DNA of 64,000 nucleotides, from contig NZ_FIZX01000001.1 in NCBI RefSeq assembly GCF_900055185.1, positions 2,108,001 to 2,172,000 on the forward strand, written 5' to 3'. This stretch comes from Grimontia celer (GTDB taxonomy: Bacteria > Pseudomonadota > Gammaproteobacteria > Enterobacterales > Vibrionaceae). A model generated the notes under the pieces. The model saw only the letters and a program-made list of their open reading frames with translations. It made no database searches and was not told the DNA's origin. The translations under genes were made by a program, and so were the position numbers. Every line of letters begins with the position of its first letter. Positions within the stretch are counted from its first letter, which is position 1. Positions 44,905 through 54,070 of the stretch are shown piece after piece.

Positions 44905-46029
44905 TTAAACGCATTTTTCTCTGCTTGATGCCAGCTTAATTGAGTACCTAGTTAATACAGTTCCTATCCCAAGAACAAGTCCGAGTATACTGCTTAATAG
45001 AGCAATTCTGATTCGGTTGGGCTCGTCTCTATTCAGAGGACGAATTGGTTTTTCTAAGTAGTTGAATGACGATATCTCCTCTGTTTTTTCTATTGGTTCA
45101 TCCAAGGTTTTAATTTTATTTTCCAGAACAGATAAACTCGGATCAATAACTGTTAAATCATCAACTGACTTTAGTATCACTATTTTTTTTGAGAGAACCT
45201 CGGCCCCTAAGTCTATCGCGAAAATTTCGTCATTGCTCAGTATTTGGATAGGTTTTTCAATACCAGATTTTTTTGATATTTCATAGGCATATTGACTTTT
45301 TAAAATCTCAAGAGAAAGTGTATTTCTTGCTACCTCTTCTCTAGCCAATAGTTTTTTATCGAGCTCATTACGTTTGATTCTCAGCAATGATTTTAAATCT
45401 CGATAAAGGAGGGATGATACTTTTTCATTAGTGTAATTTATATACTTTACTAGTAAATCAAAACTAACTTCTGGTGATGTAGCTTGGAAGGACAATGTAT
45501 AACTATTTTCGTCATTTTTGTCTAAGGCCTTAGCACTTATCCCCGCTCCCCATGAATTAATTTTGGTGTCAAAAACATCTTCTGAATCCACATCAATCCC
45601 TAAAGTTTTAAACTCTTTTTTTACTAAACTACTTTCTCTTAAGAATTCTAACTTATTCTCTTTTGAGTTAAATATCCTTATAAATCTTTCGTAAATTTTT
45701 TCCAACTCTAAGAGATCGTCAATCTCTTCTCCAGATTCAACATCTCCATTTACTTTGTATATATCAAATGCAGATTGGTATTGCTTCGCTGTACTTGCGA
45801 AGGATATTATGCTTGTAACATTGGGAAGAGTTACTATAGCTTTTGAACTCCACCATTGCTGAGCATTAAACGCATATATCACTGAAGTTAAGAAGGAAAC
45901 CATTACGAACATAGCTATGATTACTTTCCCTCGCCACAAGGCAAGTATTAGATCCCTTAAGTCAATATCATCTCTGGCGCTTTGACTTCCGATAGATGAT
46001 GCACTCTCAGACTGGGTCGTTGTCGTCAC
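44905..46029 (-). CDS. wzz: O-antigen chain-length regulator Wzz
   Basis: A 374-residue polysaccharide co-polymerase: segment DIDLRDLILALWRGKVIIAMFVMVSFLTSVIYAFNAQQWWSSKAIVTLP at the N-terminus and a second membrane segment with the proline-rich entry LEKPIRPLNRDEPNRIRIALLSSILGLVLGIGTVL at the C-terminus. The long middle part is the periplasmic coiled-coil domain that sets chain length. First gene of the O-antigen operon, about 62 bp downstream of the ops element. Confidence 0.92.
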   Translation of the reverse strand: MTTTTQSESASSIGSQSARDDIDLRDLILALWRGKVIIAMFVMVSFLTSVIYAFNAQQWWSSKAIVTLPNVTSIISFASTAKQYQSAFDIYKVNGDVESGEEIDDLLELEKIYERFIRIFNSKENKLEFLRESSLVKKEFKTLGIDVDSEDVFDTKINSWGAGISAKALDKNDENSYTLSFQATSPEVSFDLLVKYINYTNEKVSSLLYRDLKSLLRIKRNELDKKLLAREEVARNTLSLEILKSQYAYEISKKSGIEKPIQILSNDEIFAIDLGAEVLSKKIVILKSVDDLTVIDPSLSVLENKIKTLDEPIEKTEEISSFNYLEKPIRPLNRDEPNRIRIALLSSILGLVLGIGTVLTRYSIKLASSREKCV

Positions 46030-46090
46030 TCTAAATCCTCTTGGTTGTTCTGCTACTATGCAACGTCAATGTTTTCACTATTTTTAATCT

Positions 46091-46132
46091 ACGCTACCGC
46101 CCTTAGGTATCGTCCCCAAAGCACGTAATAGC
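46091..46132 (-). promoter_or_regulatory. JUMPStart/ops element of the O-antigen operon
   Basis: A 42-bp element that ends with GGCGGTAGCGT on the minus strand and matches the capsule-operon element (18727-18768) at 37 of 42 positions. It lies just 16 bp downstream of the rfaH stop and about 62 bp upstream of wzz. RfaH binds here through the ops-paused polymerase and prevents premature termination and polarity in long operons. Confidence 0.9.
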
Positions 46133-46148
46133 ATCAATGTCGTAATGA

Positions 46149-46646
46149 CTACTTCTTACGAAGCGCCTTGTTTTCCGTTGATACTTCAACCTGACGGCTA
46201 ATCAGGTTGATCAACAAAATCGAACGCAATTCCCCGTCAGCTTCTTTATATATTGCGTCTGTCCCTTCAAACTGACCCGAAAGCACTTCTACTTCGTCAC
46301 CGGGTTTGAACACGTCACCCAGTGCTTCACGCTGCTCATCGCTATCTTCATGGGACATTAGATGGGTGATGAGTTCCATAGGCACTAGGGTTGGCATTGC
46401 CCCCTGTCGAACAAAGTCAACCACACCACGCGTTGAACGCACGGTAGTGTATGAGATTTTTTCAGGATCAAAGGAAGCGAATACATAGTTAGGAAAGAGC
46501 GGCTCCAATTCACTGGAACGCTTACCACGGCGGATTTTTTCAACAGTTACTTGGGGATAGTAACAATCGACGCCTTGTCTTTTAAGGTGCTGCTCAGCGC
46601 GTTGTTGCTCGCTGCGTTTACAATAGAGCAGATACCATGGATTCAT
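46149..46646 (-). CDS. rfaH: Transcription antiterminator RfaH
   Basis: A 165-residue NusG paralogue of RfaH length: WYLLYCKRSEQQRAEQHLKRQGVDCYYP at the N-terminus, PLFPNYVFASFD, YTTVRSTRGVVDFVRQG and a C-terminal KOW-type domain (GDEVEVLSGQFEGTDAIY). RfaH is recruited at ops elements and keeps RNA polymerase and ribosomes engaged over long operons. The gene is directly upstream of the O-antigen operon and on the same strand, with no terminator visible before the JUMPStart element. It is cut off from the upstream rssB-like gene by the terminator at 46822-46847. Confidence 0.93.
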   Translation of the reverse strand: MNPWYLLYCKRSEQQRAEQHLKRQGVDCYYPQVTVEKIRRGKRSSELEPLFPNYVFASFDPEKISYTTVRSTRGVVDFVRQGAMPTLVPMELITHLMSHEDSDEQREALGDVFKPGDEVEVLSGQFEGTDAIYKEADGELRSILLINLISRQVEVSTENKALRKK

Positions 46647-46821
46647 TTTTTGTTCTCGTCGATTTTTTTGCTAGCCAGTTTTTGCATCGTCTTTGCGAAG
46701 CAACTCAAGAGTATATTAGGCTGGCCTTTGTGCAGCAAGCATACAGCCTTTAACTGCACAAATTGTCTGCACTGGTTCATAGTTTGGAATGCAGGGATTG
46801 AATTTTTTTCAAACGGCAAAG

Positions 46822-46847
46822 AAAAACCGCCTGATTCGGCGGTTTTT
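46822..46847. terminator. Bidirectional terminator between the RssB-like gene and rfaH
   Basis: AAAAACCGCC (46822-46831) pairs with GGCGGTTTTT (46838-46847) around a 6-base loop, with T or A runs on both sides. It ends the RssB-like transcript 20 bp after its stop. Confidence 0.85.
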
Positions 46848-46867
46848 TTGAGAGAGATTTTGATGAC

Positions 46868-47923
46868 TTAAGCGCTAAGTCTTTGGATGTCCAAGCTAAA
46901 GCTAGTAAGTCCGATCTCACTGAGCGACACGCGTACACTGCCGCCTGAAAGGTCGATAGTTTGAAAGCGAGTATTCGATGCATCTATGCCTAGCAGGTTT
47001 TCGTTCTTCACAATCAACGCCTTGCCTGAGCCATCCACCACGGCATTGAGGCCAGCAGATAAAACATTAAGCTGGTTGTCCGCTGCGTTTAGGATTCCAA
47101 ACATAGCGCGGATTGGACTCGCGTAGGTCGAGCGCTTGATAGCGTGTTCGATTTGATGGACAAGATGAACGAAGCCTCGTTCGTCCGCATCTTGTGAACG
47201 GAGATATTCGTTGAAGAACGCACGGATCATCAAGGTTGTCGCTGTTCCGTTCTCTCCAGCGGATGCGCTATCAACCATGTAGAATGCCATCTGACCATCC
47301 ATCATCCAGGTGTAATCGAGTACTACCGGGTTGGTATCAGCAGACTGCAGTGAGTGATAAGACAATCGCCAGTCACCCTGTTGTGAGTCCTGCTCTGGCA
47401 TCAACCCCATTAATAAGTCTCTTGCGCTACCTGGATTATCTAAGAGATCCTCCAAATGCCACTTCAGTTCTTCTGTCAGTGGCTGATCGCCGTTTTGAGA
47501 GACTTTAAACCATTGCTGAGAAAAATCTGCGTCACTGCTGACTCCACCATCGGCGTCTTCCAATACCGACATAATGGCCGACTTCACCACCATGATGTCT
47601 TCGATAGGTTTGATCAGAAAATCTTTAACGCCAAAGCGCAGCGCTTGAGCAACATCAGACATGCCACCCGTGCCTGAGATAACTATCACTGGCAACATTG
47701 GATATTCCATGCTGACTTCTTCGACGAACTCTAAACCGGTCATTACCGGCATAGATAGGTCGCTGAGTAACAAGTCAGGAATGCCTTCTCTTAGCGCTTT
47801 TAAACCATCTAATCCGTTTTCGGCTTCTCTTACAACGCACCCTTCTTTGCGAAGAAAGCTACCGATGATCCGGCTAAACACGGGATCATCTTCAACAATG
47901 AGAACTTCTTTTCCTTCCAACAC
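46868..47923 (-). CDS. rssB: RssB-like response regulator with PP2C-like output domain
   Basis: A 351-residue protein. Residues 1-120 are a receiver domain with acidic pocket EDD (11-13), phosphoacceptor Asp55 in LLLSDLSMP, Ser83 and Lys105. The C-terminal part (about 150-351) is a degenerate PP2C-like domain (DYTWMMDGQMAFYMVDSASAGENGTATTLMIRAFFNEYL), as in RssB, the adaptor that hands RpoS to ClpXP. The GTG start at 47923 follows AGGAGA at a 7-10 base distance. No rssA gene is adjacent. Other PP2C-linked regulators cannot be excluded. Confidence 0.75.
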   Translation of the reverse strand: MLEGKEVLIVEDDPVFSRIIGSFLRKEGCVVREAENGLDGLKALREGIPDLLLSDLSMPVMTGLEFVEEVSMEYPMLPVIVISGTGGMSDVAQALRFGVKDFLIKPIEDIMVVKSAIMSVLEDADGGVSSDADFSQQWFKVSQNGDQPLTEELKWHLEDLLDNPGSARDLLMGLMPEQDSQQGDWRLSYHSLQSADTNPVVLDYTWMMDGQMAFYMVDSASAGENGTATTLMIRAFFNEYLRSQDADERGFVHLVHQIEHAIKRSTYASPIRAMFGILNAADNQLNVLSAGLNAVVDGSGKALIVKNENLLGIDASNTRFQTIDLSGGSVRVSLSEIGLTSFSLDIQRLSA

Positions 47924-48221
47924 AATATGTTCTCCTGTTTCCTCTTGCCTTGCTGGTGTCTAATATGGGCAATTCGCTACTACTAGGATAGTTTGAAAAT
48001 CAGTGCGAGGTTGTCACTAGCCTGTATTAGACGACTCGAAAGTGGTTAACTTTCTGTATCCTGAAAAGAAAATAATTTGGATATTTTCTATCTTTCCTTA
48101 CCTTCAGACCACCTTTAGAGCCCCTCTTATTGACATGAGACAACGAAAAACACGCCATGTTAATTTGAAATAGCCAAAATAACGCTTTTTGTTGAAGACA
48201 ATCGCAACACAGTGAAATCCT
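47924..48221. other. Intergenic region between divergent regulator genes
   Basis: About 300 bp between the divergent rssB-like and LysR genes, expected to hold both promoters. No operator palindrome or hairpin stood out. Confidence 0.5.
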
Positions 48222-49112
48222 ATGAAATTAGATGACCTCAATCTTTTCCGACTTATCGTCGAAAATGGAAGCTATACGCTAGCTTCAAAAAAGACGGGAA
48301 TTCCTGTTGCTACACTCACCCGAAGAATCCAGGCACTAGAAGAAGATATAAAGATTAAGCTGCTGCACCGTGATGCCAGAAAACTGTCTTTGACAGAGGC
48401 CGGGCAAAGTTTTTACGACCGTTGCTCTCCTTTGTTGGAACAACTGGTAGAAGCTACAGAAAACCTGTCCGAATGTTGTCAGGGTACTTCCGGCACCCTC
48501 CGTCTGGCAGCACCTTCAAACATTGCGATGAAGCTTTTGCAACCCATGTTGAGCGCTTTCCTAGTGGCTTATCCTGACATCAAAATTGACTTGTCACTCT
48601 ACAGTGATGCATCCCCTACTCACTTGGATGACAAACATGCTTTCATCAAAATCGGACCACAGCGTGATTCATCGATGATCGCTCGAAAGCTACACACTGT
48701 GAGAGACATTCTTGTTGCTAGTTCGACTTATCTGTCAACAAATGCGCCTTTGACAGACGCTGGCGACCTTGAAAAGCATCATCTGCTGAAAGGATGGCCG
48801 CTGATGAGATGGCGACTTTCCAATGATAGAGGTCAGCACATCTGTATCTCTCAACAGGGGCGCTTTGAAGCCTCTGAGCTCCGTGTGGTAAGAGCTGCTG
48901 CAAAAGATGGATTGGGTATCGCACTGATACCGGATGTTTTGGTAAAGAAAGACATAAATGAGGGTGAACTGATTCAGATTTTGCCGAATTGGACTACTGA
49001 ACCTCGTGATATCTTTCTGATGTATCATGATAAAACACATCACCCGGCAAAACTTCGTGCATTTATCGACTTTTCACTCTCATATTTTCACTCAGAAAAC
49101 ACTGAAGAGTGA
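48222..49112 (+). CDS. LysR-family transcriptional regulator
   Basis: A 296-residue LysR-type regulator. The N-terminal helix-turn-helix reads MKLDDLNLFRLIVENGSYTLASKKTGIPVATLTRRIQALEEDIKIKLLHRDARKLSLTEAGQSFY, followed by the effector-binding domain (LRLAAPSNIAMKLLQPMLSAFLVAYPDIKIDL). It has the form of the CrgA/DmlR-like group. It has no divergently transcribed target gene next to it, other than the RssB-like gene 298 bp away, so its regulon cannot be guessed. A terminator follows at 49154-49175. Confidence 0.9.
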   Translation: MKLDDLNLFRLIVENGSYTLASKKTGIPVATLTRRIQALEEDIKIKLLHRDARKLSLTEAGQSFYDRCSPLLEQLVEATENLSECCQGTSGTLRLAAPSNIAMKLLQPMLSAFLVAYPDIKIDLSLYSDASPTHLDDKHAFIKIGPQRDSSMIARKLHTVRDILVASSTYLSTNAPLTDAGDLEKHHLLKGWPLMRWRLSNDRGQHICISQQGRFEASELRVVRAAAKDGLGIALIPDVLVKKDINEGELIQILPNWTTEPRDIFLMYHDKTHHPAKLRAFIDFSLSYFHSENTEE

Positions 49113-49153
49113 GGTTGATCACCAAGTGTCCCAGATTCGATAAGTGATTAAAA

Positions 49154-49175
49154 AACCACCACACTTTTGGTGGTT
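49154..49175 (+). terminator. Terminator after the LysR gene
   Basis: AACCACCA (49154-49161) pairs with TGGTGGTT (49168-49175) around a 6-base loop. It lies inside the long frame that opens at 49144, which argues that this frame's upstream part is not coding. Confidence 0.7.
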
Positions 49176-49293
49176 AAAACTTGCTAACGTCGCCCCTCAA
49201 CACCTAATGTTATTAATATGTAACGAAGCGATCGATCAAGCATCGCTGTTGCGTATTACAAACTACTGGTTACCGCACAGGAAGGAGCGACCT

Positions 49294-49893
49294 ATGATTC
49301 TGGGACATTTGCTCGGCCTTTATACTCACCCGAAAGAAGAATGGAAAAATATCGACGACCGCCATGAAGGCACTGTGAACAGTATGGGGCATGCTGCGAT
49401 CATGGCGCTTATTCCACCTATCTGCGCCTATTACTCCAGCGTTCATATCGGTTGGCAGATTGGCGTAGGTGACCCGATTTTCCTTACTCAACAAAGCGCC
49501 GTCATTATTGCTTGCGCGATGTACTTCGCCCTGATAACTGGTGTAATGGCTCTTGCTTACCTCACCCTTTGGATGAGCCGGACATTTGGTTCAACACCGA
49601 CGTATACCCAGGCTTTAGAGCTAGCTGCGTACACGGCTACTCCAATATTCATGGTTGGTTTAGCAGCACTCTACCCGGTGGTTTGGTTTGTAATGTTGGT
49701 AGGACTCGCAGGTATTGCTTACTCTGTATATCTACTTTACACGGGAGTCCCCATTATCATGCACATACCGGAAGAAAGGGGCTTTATTTACGCAAGTTCA
49801 GTGGTCACCTGTGGGCTTGTGTTACTGGTTGCCATACTTGCCAGTTCGGTGATTATGTGGAATGTGGGTTTCGGACCTATGTTTGTCCAGTAA
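49294..49893 (+). CDS. Yip1-family inner membrane protein
   Basis: A 199-residue membrane protein with five predicted segments and the Yip1-domain opening MILGHLLGLYTHPKEEWKNI. Bacterial Yip1-domain proteins are widespread and of unknown function. The frame is open from 49144, but the ATG at 49294 is right behind AAGGAGCG, and the terminator at 49154-49175 falls in the would-be extension, so the short start is taken. A bidirectional terminator follows at 49944-49973. Confidence 0.82.
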   Translation: MILGHLLGLYTHPKEEWKNIDDRHEGTVNSMGHAAIMALIPPICAYYSSVHIGWQIGVGDPIFLTQQSAVIIACAMYFALITGVMALAYLTLWMSRTFGSTPTYTQALELAAYTATPIFMVGLAALYPVVWFVMLVGLAGIAYSVYLLYTGVPIIMHIPEERGFIYASSVVTCGLVLLVAILASSVIMWNVGFGPMFVQ

Positions 49894-49943
49894 ATGGCGG
49901 CCTTTAATCATTGGAATGGTCAATGATTGAAAATTACGAACAT

Positions 49944-49973
49944 AAAAAACGCGGCTTGATAGCCGCGTTTTTT
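49944..49973. terminator. Bidirectional terminator between Yip1 gene and purF
   Basis: AAAAAACGCGGCT (49944-49956) pairs perfectly over 13 bp with AGCCGCGTTTTTT (49961-49973) around TGAT. It serves both convergent genes. Confidence 0.93.
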
Positions 49974-50005
49974 ATTTGACGTTCATCTCTGACGGGAAGC
50001 TTAAA

Positions 50006-51520
50006 TTAGCTCTCGTTGTAGATTTCGAGGTTAGCCAGCTCTTGCTGCTGTTCGCGAACCGCTTTAGATTCATCGTTACGCAGGCTTTCCAAGTAATCGA
50101 GGTATTCTTGGTTGATGTCACTGGTGACGTACTCGCCGCTGAATACTGAGCTTTCAAAGCGCTTCACATCAGGGTTTCCTTCACGTACTGCATCTTCTAA
50201 ATCGCTGAGATCCTGGAAGATAAGACCATCAGCACCAATGATTTGACATATTTCATCGACCTCACGGCCATGTGCAATAAGCTCATTTGCGCTAGGCATA
50301 TCGATACCATAAACATTCGGGAATCGAATCTCTGGTGCGGCTGACGCCATGTAAACACGCTTTGCGCCTGCTTCACGTGCCATTTCAATAATTTGTTCAG
50401 ACGTAGTACCACGAACAATAGAATCATCCACCAACAACACTGATTTGTCTTTAAATTCTGAGCGGATGGCGTTGAGCTTACGACGCACTGATTTACGGCG
50501 TTGCTGTTGACCCGGCATGATAAAGGTACGGCCAACGTAACGGTTTTTCACGAACCCCTGACGATATGGTTTCTCAAGCACTTGAGCAATTTCCAACGCG
50601 ATATCGCAAGACGTTTCTGGAATTGGGATTACCACGTCAATATCCAAGTCTTCCCATTCACGACGAATTTTGGCACCGAGTTTTTGCCCCATGTTGACGC
50701 GTGCACCATATACAGAGACTTTGTCGATGAATGAGTCTGGACGTGCGAAATAGACAAATTCAAAGATACAAGGAGACAATGTCGGATTATCAGCGCATTG
50801 ACGGGTAAACAGACGACCATCAAAAGTGATGTAAACCGCTTCGCCCGGCGCTACATCGCGAACAAAGTCAAAGCCAACCGCGTCAAGTGCCACTGATTCT
50901 GAGGCCACCATGTACTCTTCACGGCCATTGACTGTGCGTTTGCCCAGGCAAAGTGGACGAATACCATGTGGGTCACGGAACGCAATAAGGCCATGTCCAA
51001 TGATCATCGCAACAACTGCATAGCCACCGGTGACTTGTGCGTGAAGTTCACGCACCGCTGAGAACACGTGTTCTTCCGTCAGTTTGTCAGAGGCGACATT
51101 GTCAATTTGGTGGGCAAGAACGTTGAGAAGGACTTCTGAATCTGAAGTGGTGTTAAGGTGGCGGCGGTCTTGTTGAAAAAGCGACTCGCGAAGCTGGTTG
51201 GCATTGGTGAGGTTACCATTGTGCGCGAGCGTGATGCCATATGGTGAGTTCACATAAAATGGTTGCGCTTCTGAAGCACTGGAGCTACCTGCTGTTGGGT
51301 AACGAGCGTGGCCAATACCCACGGTTCCCTGCAGCCTTTGCATGTGCTTTAGTTGGAAAACATCTTTGACCAGGCCGTTCGCTTTTCTCAGGCGGAAACG
51401 GTTATCGTCAATGGTGACAATACCTGCCGCATCCTGACCTCGGTGCTGAAGTACTGTCAACGCATCGTAAATTGACTGATTAACCGGGGTCTCACCCACG
51501 ATCCCAACAATCCCACACAT
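50006..51520 (-). CDS. purF: Amidophosphoribosyltransferase PurF
   Basis: A 504-residue enzyme, as in E. coli. It makes phosphoribosylamine from PRPP and glutamine, the first step of purine synthesis. The N-terminal [10 protein letters not shown] gives the nucleophile Cys after Met removal; the PRPP-binding site is [18 protein letters not shown], and [21 protein letters not shown] belongs to the glutaminase domain. It follows cvpA in the same operon (78 bp gap with a small CCCGCG/CGCGGG hairpin at 51572-51591) under a PurR box. Confidence 0.97.
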   Translation of the reverse strand: MCGIVGIVGETPVNQSIYDALTVLQHRGQDAAGIVTIDDNRFRLRKANGLVKDVFQLKHMQRLQGTVGIGHARYPTAGSSSASEAQPFYVNSPYGITLAHNGNLTNANQLRESLFQQDRRHLNTTSDSEVLLNVLAHQIDNVASDKLTEEHVFSAVRELHAQVTGGYAVVAMIIGHGLIAFRDPHGIRPLCLGKRTVNGREEYMVASESVALDAVGFDFVRDVAPGEAVYITFDGRLFTRQCADNPTLSPCIFEFVYFARPDSFIDKVSVYGARVNMGQKLGAKIRREWEDLDIDVVIPIPETSCDIALEIAQVLEKPYRQGFVKNRYVGRTFIMPGQQQRRKSVRRKLNAIRSEFKDKSVLLVDDSIVRGTTSEQIIEMAREAGAKRVYMASAAPEIRFPNVYGIDMPSANELIAHGREVDEICQIIGADGLIFQDLSDLEDAVREGNPDVKRFESSVFSGEYVTSDINQEYLDYLESLRNDESKAVREQQQELANLEIYNES

Positions 51521-51597
51521 GTATGCTGTTCCTTGTAACGCGAAATTGAGCCCAGGGAACTTGTGGATTTACCCGCGAACTTTGCCGCGGGAAAACC

Positions 51598-52089
51598 TTA
51601 GATCACCTTAGGCAGAAAGCTGGAGCTTTGCTCCAAATAAGTGAAAAACCACTCAATCACTACCCCAAATTTAGGGATTAACTGTGATTGTTTCCACTCT
51701 GGAGAGCTGGCAAGGCTGGTGAAAGCATCAAGGAAAAATAACAGCGCAGCGACTATCAATACGCCACGAATTCCCCCAAAAACAATCCCTAACACGCGAT
51801 CTGTACCTGAAAGGCCAGTTTTTTGTACTAACTGTCCAATCACGTAGTTAACAACCGCACCAACAATCAGGGTGGCAATAAACAGCGCCGCTATCGCCGC
51901 ACCATTTCGAATCATTTCGTCATGAATATTTGTAAAGTAAGCTGCCAATTGCGGGTAAAAATTACTCGCAACAAAGAAGGCACCAAACCAAATCACCAGC
52001 GATAAGGCTTCTTTAACAAAACCGCGGACCAAGCTAATCAGAGCAGAAAAGCTGATCACGCCAATAATGATGTAATCTATCCAATTCAT
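51598..52089 (-). CDS. cvpA: CvpA family membrane protein
   Basis: A 163-residue inner-membrane protein with four segments: [46 protein letters not shown] is the typical opening. CvpA is needed for colicin V production in E. coli and has links to envelope stress and bile resistance; its molecular role is unsettled. It is the first gene of the cvpA-purF operon. The start ATG is 50 bp from the PurR box at 52139-52154. Confidence 0.93.
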   Translation of the reverse strand: MNWIDYIIIGVISFSALISLVRGFVKEALSLVIWFGAFFVASNFYPQLAAYFTNIHDEMIRNGAAIAALFIATLIVGAVVNYVIGQLVQKTGLSGTDRVLGIVFGGIRGVLIVAALLFFLDAFTSLASSPEWKQSQLIPKFGVVIEWFFTYLEQSSSFLPKVI

Positions 52090-52138
52090 CTTTTAATCAT
52101 CTGAGCGATTCGCGCGCATTTTAACAGAAAAAATGACG

Positions 52139-52154
52139 ACGCAAACGTTTTCTT
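52139..52154 (-). promoter_or_regulatory. PurR operator of cvpA-purF
   Basis: ACGCAAACGTTTTCTT on the plus strand is nearly the E. coli PurR consensus. It lies 50 bp upstream of cvpA and overlaps the stop codon of dedD (52153-52155), so the cvpA-purF promoter must be in the dedD 3-prime end. Regulation of cvpA-purF by PurR is established in E. coli. Confidence 0.85.
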
Positions 52155-52692
52155 ATGGGTTGAGTGGGTTAAATCTAAGCAGTTGACCTTTCAAACCGGT
52201 CAAAGACTCTAAATCTGCAGTCATCGACTCAAGCTTTTCCTTAGACACATCAGGGCCTACCTCGACGCGTGCTAAATCACCCTCTTTGATATCGCGCGGC
52301 ATCAGTTGAGCGGGGTAGCCTTTGCCTCGTAAAGTTGATACCAGATTCTTGGCGTTCTCTATATTTCTGAAAGTACCAAGACGAATGATCCAGGCGGAAT
52401 CGGTGTACCCTTCTTTGGGTGCAGAAGACTCGGCAGCTTCTACATCAGACACTACCGGCTCATCAATGGTAACCATGACGGGATCTTCTGGCGGCATAAA
52501 ACTTTCAACCTGCTCAGGTGCCTGAATAGGCTCAGTCAGCACGGACTCATCCACTTCCTTACGTAAGGGAATGGCTTGATAGCTTTCTTCGTAGTGTGCC
52601 TTTTCACCGTCAAATACATCGGGAAGGAAAATAACGCCCAGAGAGACAAGGATGAGCGTCCCGACCAATCGGTTTTGAAACTGGGTTGCCAC
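52153..52692 (-). CDS. dedD: SPOR-domain cell-division protein DedD
   Basis: A 179-residue protein with a short cytoplasmic N-terminus, one membrane segment (LVGTLILVSLGVIFLPDVF, about 9-27), a linker rich in Pro and Glu and a C-terminal SPOR domain (AWIIRLGTFRNIENAKNLVSTLRGKGYPAQL...ARVEVGPDVSKEKLESM), which binds denuded septal peptidoglycan. The gene follows folC by 2 bp. Order folC-dedD-cvpA-purF is the same as in E. coli. Confidence 0.92.
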   Translation of the reverse strand: MATQFQNRLVGTLILVSLGVIFLPDVFDGEKAHYEESYQAIPLRKEVDESVLTEPIQAPEQVESFMPPEDPVMVTIDEPVVSDVEAAESSAPKEGYTDSAWIIRLGTFRNIENAKNLVSTLRGKGYPAQLMPRDIKEGDLARVEVGPDVSKEKLESMTADLESLTGLKGQLLRFNPLNP

Positions 52693-52694
52693 AA

Positions 52695-53963
52695 TTACTC
52701 CTGTTTTTGGAGGTGGTCGGCGATCTCACCGACAGTATGGAAAGAACCGAATACAATGAGGATGTCTCCCTGCCAATCAAGCGATGCTCTTGCTTTATCA
52801 AAAGCCAGCGCGGGAGACGTAAAGCCTTGGATACCATCCGGTAAGTGTTCTGCGATCTGCTCCCAGCTTGCGGCTCGAGGCCCCGAAAGCGACGCCGGGT
52901 ACCAATGGTCAATGACGGACTTTATCTCTTCGATGGTAGCGGCGATATCTTTGTCGTGAAGCATTGCGACGACAGCATGAACGCTGGCATTGGAAGTCAT
53001 TTTCAGTTCTTGAATTTGATGTGCCAGGTAAGCTGCAGAATGTGGGTTGTGAGCGACATCCATCAAAATCAATGGAGACTCAGAAATGCGCTCCATACGG
53101 CCAGCCAGCTTTACGGATTTCAGGCCATCAACAATGTGCTCGTCAGTCACTTCAAGTTCGGATAACCCTAACGCCATCAATGCTGTTGCAGCGTTCGGAA
53201 GTGGCAAGTTGGGAACTGGCAAGTCGCGCAAATCAAATGCGCCACACTGCCAATGCCACACATCACCTTCTTTTTCGTAGTCAAACTGGTAGCCCACCTG
53301 GTGAAGATTGGCACCAATATCGTCAGCATGGGCCGCAACACTTGCAGGCGGCTCCGGTTGACTGCAGACAGCCGGTTTTCCACCTCTGAAAATACCGGCT
53401 TTCTCGAAGCCAATCACTTCAATGTCATCACCCAGCCAGTCGACATGGTCGATGGCCAAACTGGTGATCACAGACACATCATGGTCAACAACATTCGTGG
53501 CATCCAAACGTCCCCCCAAGCCTACCTCAAGCACAACCACATCAACCTGGTTATCTTTGAACAACCAAAGTGCAGCCAGCGTACCGAATTCAAAAAAGCT
53601 CAGGCTGGTATCACCTCGCAATGTTTCTATCGCGGTGAATGCTTCTGAATGCCTTTCATCATCTAATTCCTGGCCGTTAACGCGAACACGCTCGTTATAA
53701 CGCACCAGATGAGGAGAGCTGTAAACGCCCACTTTATAGCCAGCTTTGAGGAGAATGTTTTCGATGATGGCACAAGTTGAACCTTTGCCATTGGTGCCTG
53801 CTACCGTAATCACTTTTGGCGCTGGTTTGGTCAGCTTGCCATTGTTGGCAACCAGAGAAGCGCGGTCTAAACCTAAATCAATTGCGCTGGTGTGAAGAGA
53901 TTCCAGATACTGCAACCATGCAGATAACGGTGAGTGAGCACCGGGCTTAATGAGTTCTGACAT
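52695..53963 (-). CDS. folC: Dihydrofolate/folylpolyglutamate synthase FolC
   Basis: A 422-residue Mur-ligase-type enzyme. P-loop VITVAGTNGKGSTCAIIENIL at about 53-73, VLEVGLGGRLDATNVV, SLAIDHVDWLGD and the second-domain MDVAHNPHSAAYLA. It adds glutamate to dihydropteroate and to reduced folates. It begins about 100 bp after accD, beyond the terminator at 54013-54036, so it has its own promoter with dedD as the next gene. Confidence 0.95.
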   Translation of the reverse strand: MSELIKPGAHSPLSAWLQYLESLHTSAIDLGLDRASLVANNGKLTKPAPKVITVAGTNGKGSTCAIIENILLKAGYKVGVYSSPHLVRYNERVRVNGQELDDERHSEAFTAIETLRGDTSLSFFEFGTLAALWLFKDNQVDVVVLEVGLGGRLDATNVVDHDVSVITSLAIDHVDWLGDDIEVIGFEKAGIFRGGKPAVCSQPEPPASVAAHADDIGANLHQVGYQFDYEKEGDVWHWQCGAFDLRDLPVPNLPLPNAATALMALGLSELEVTDEHIVDGLKSVKLAGRMERISESPLILMDVAHNPHSAAYLAHQIQELKMTSNASVHAVVAMLHDKDIAATIEEIKSVIDHWYPASLSGPRAASWEQIAEHLPDGIQGFTSPALAFDKARASLDWQGDILIVFGSFHTVGEIADHLQKQE

Positions 53964-54012
53964 TTGTTATCTATTCAAATTTCCAATGCTTTAATCATAT
54001 CAGTTAAAAGAC

Positions 54013-54036
54013 AAAGAGCGCCATAAGGCGCTCTTT
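54013..54036 (-). terminator. Terminator after accD
   Basis: AAAGAGCGCC (54013-54022) pairs with GGCGCTCTTT (54027-54036) around ATAA; on the minus strand it is followed by GTCTTTT. It separates accD from folC. Confidence 0.8.
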
Positions 54037-54070
54037 CGATGTGAGATTCACTTGAACAATTCAGGTTCAA

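Noticed and set aside
49144-49293. 50-residue N-terminal extension of the Yip1-family protein
   Set aside because: A terminator hairpin (49154-49175) lies in it, and the ATG at 49294 has a strong AAGGAG ribosome binding site.
51572-51591. Hairpin between cvpA and purF as a terminator
   Set aside because: The stem is only 6 bp with an 8-base loop and has no T run on the minus strand; cvpA and purF are expected to be cotranscribed.
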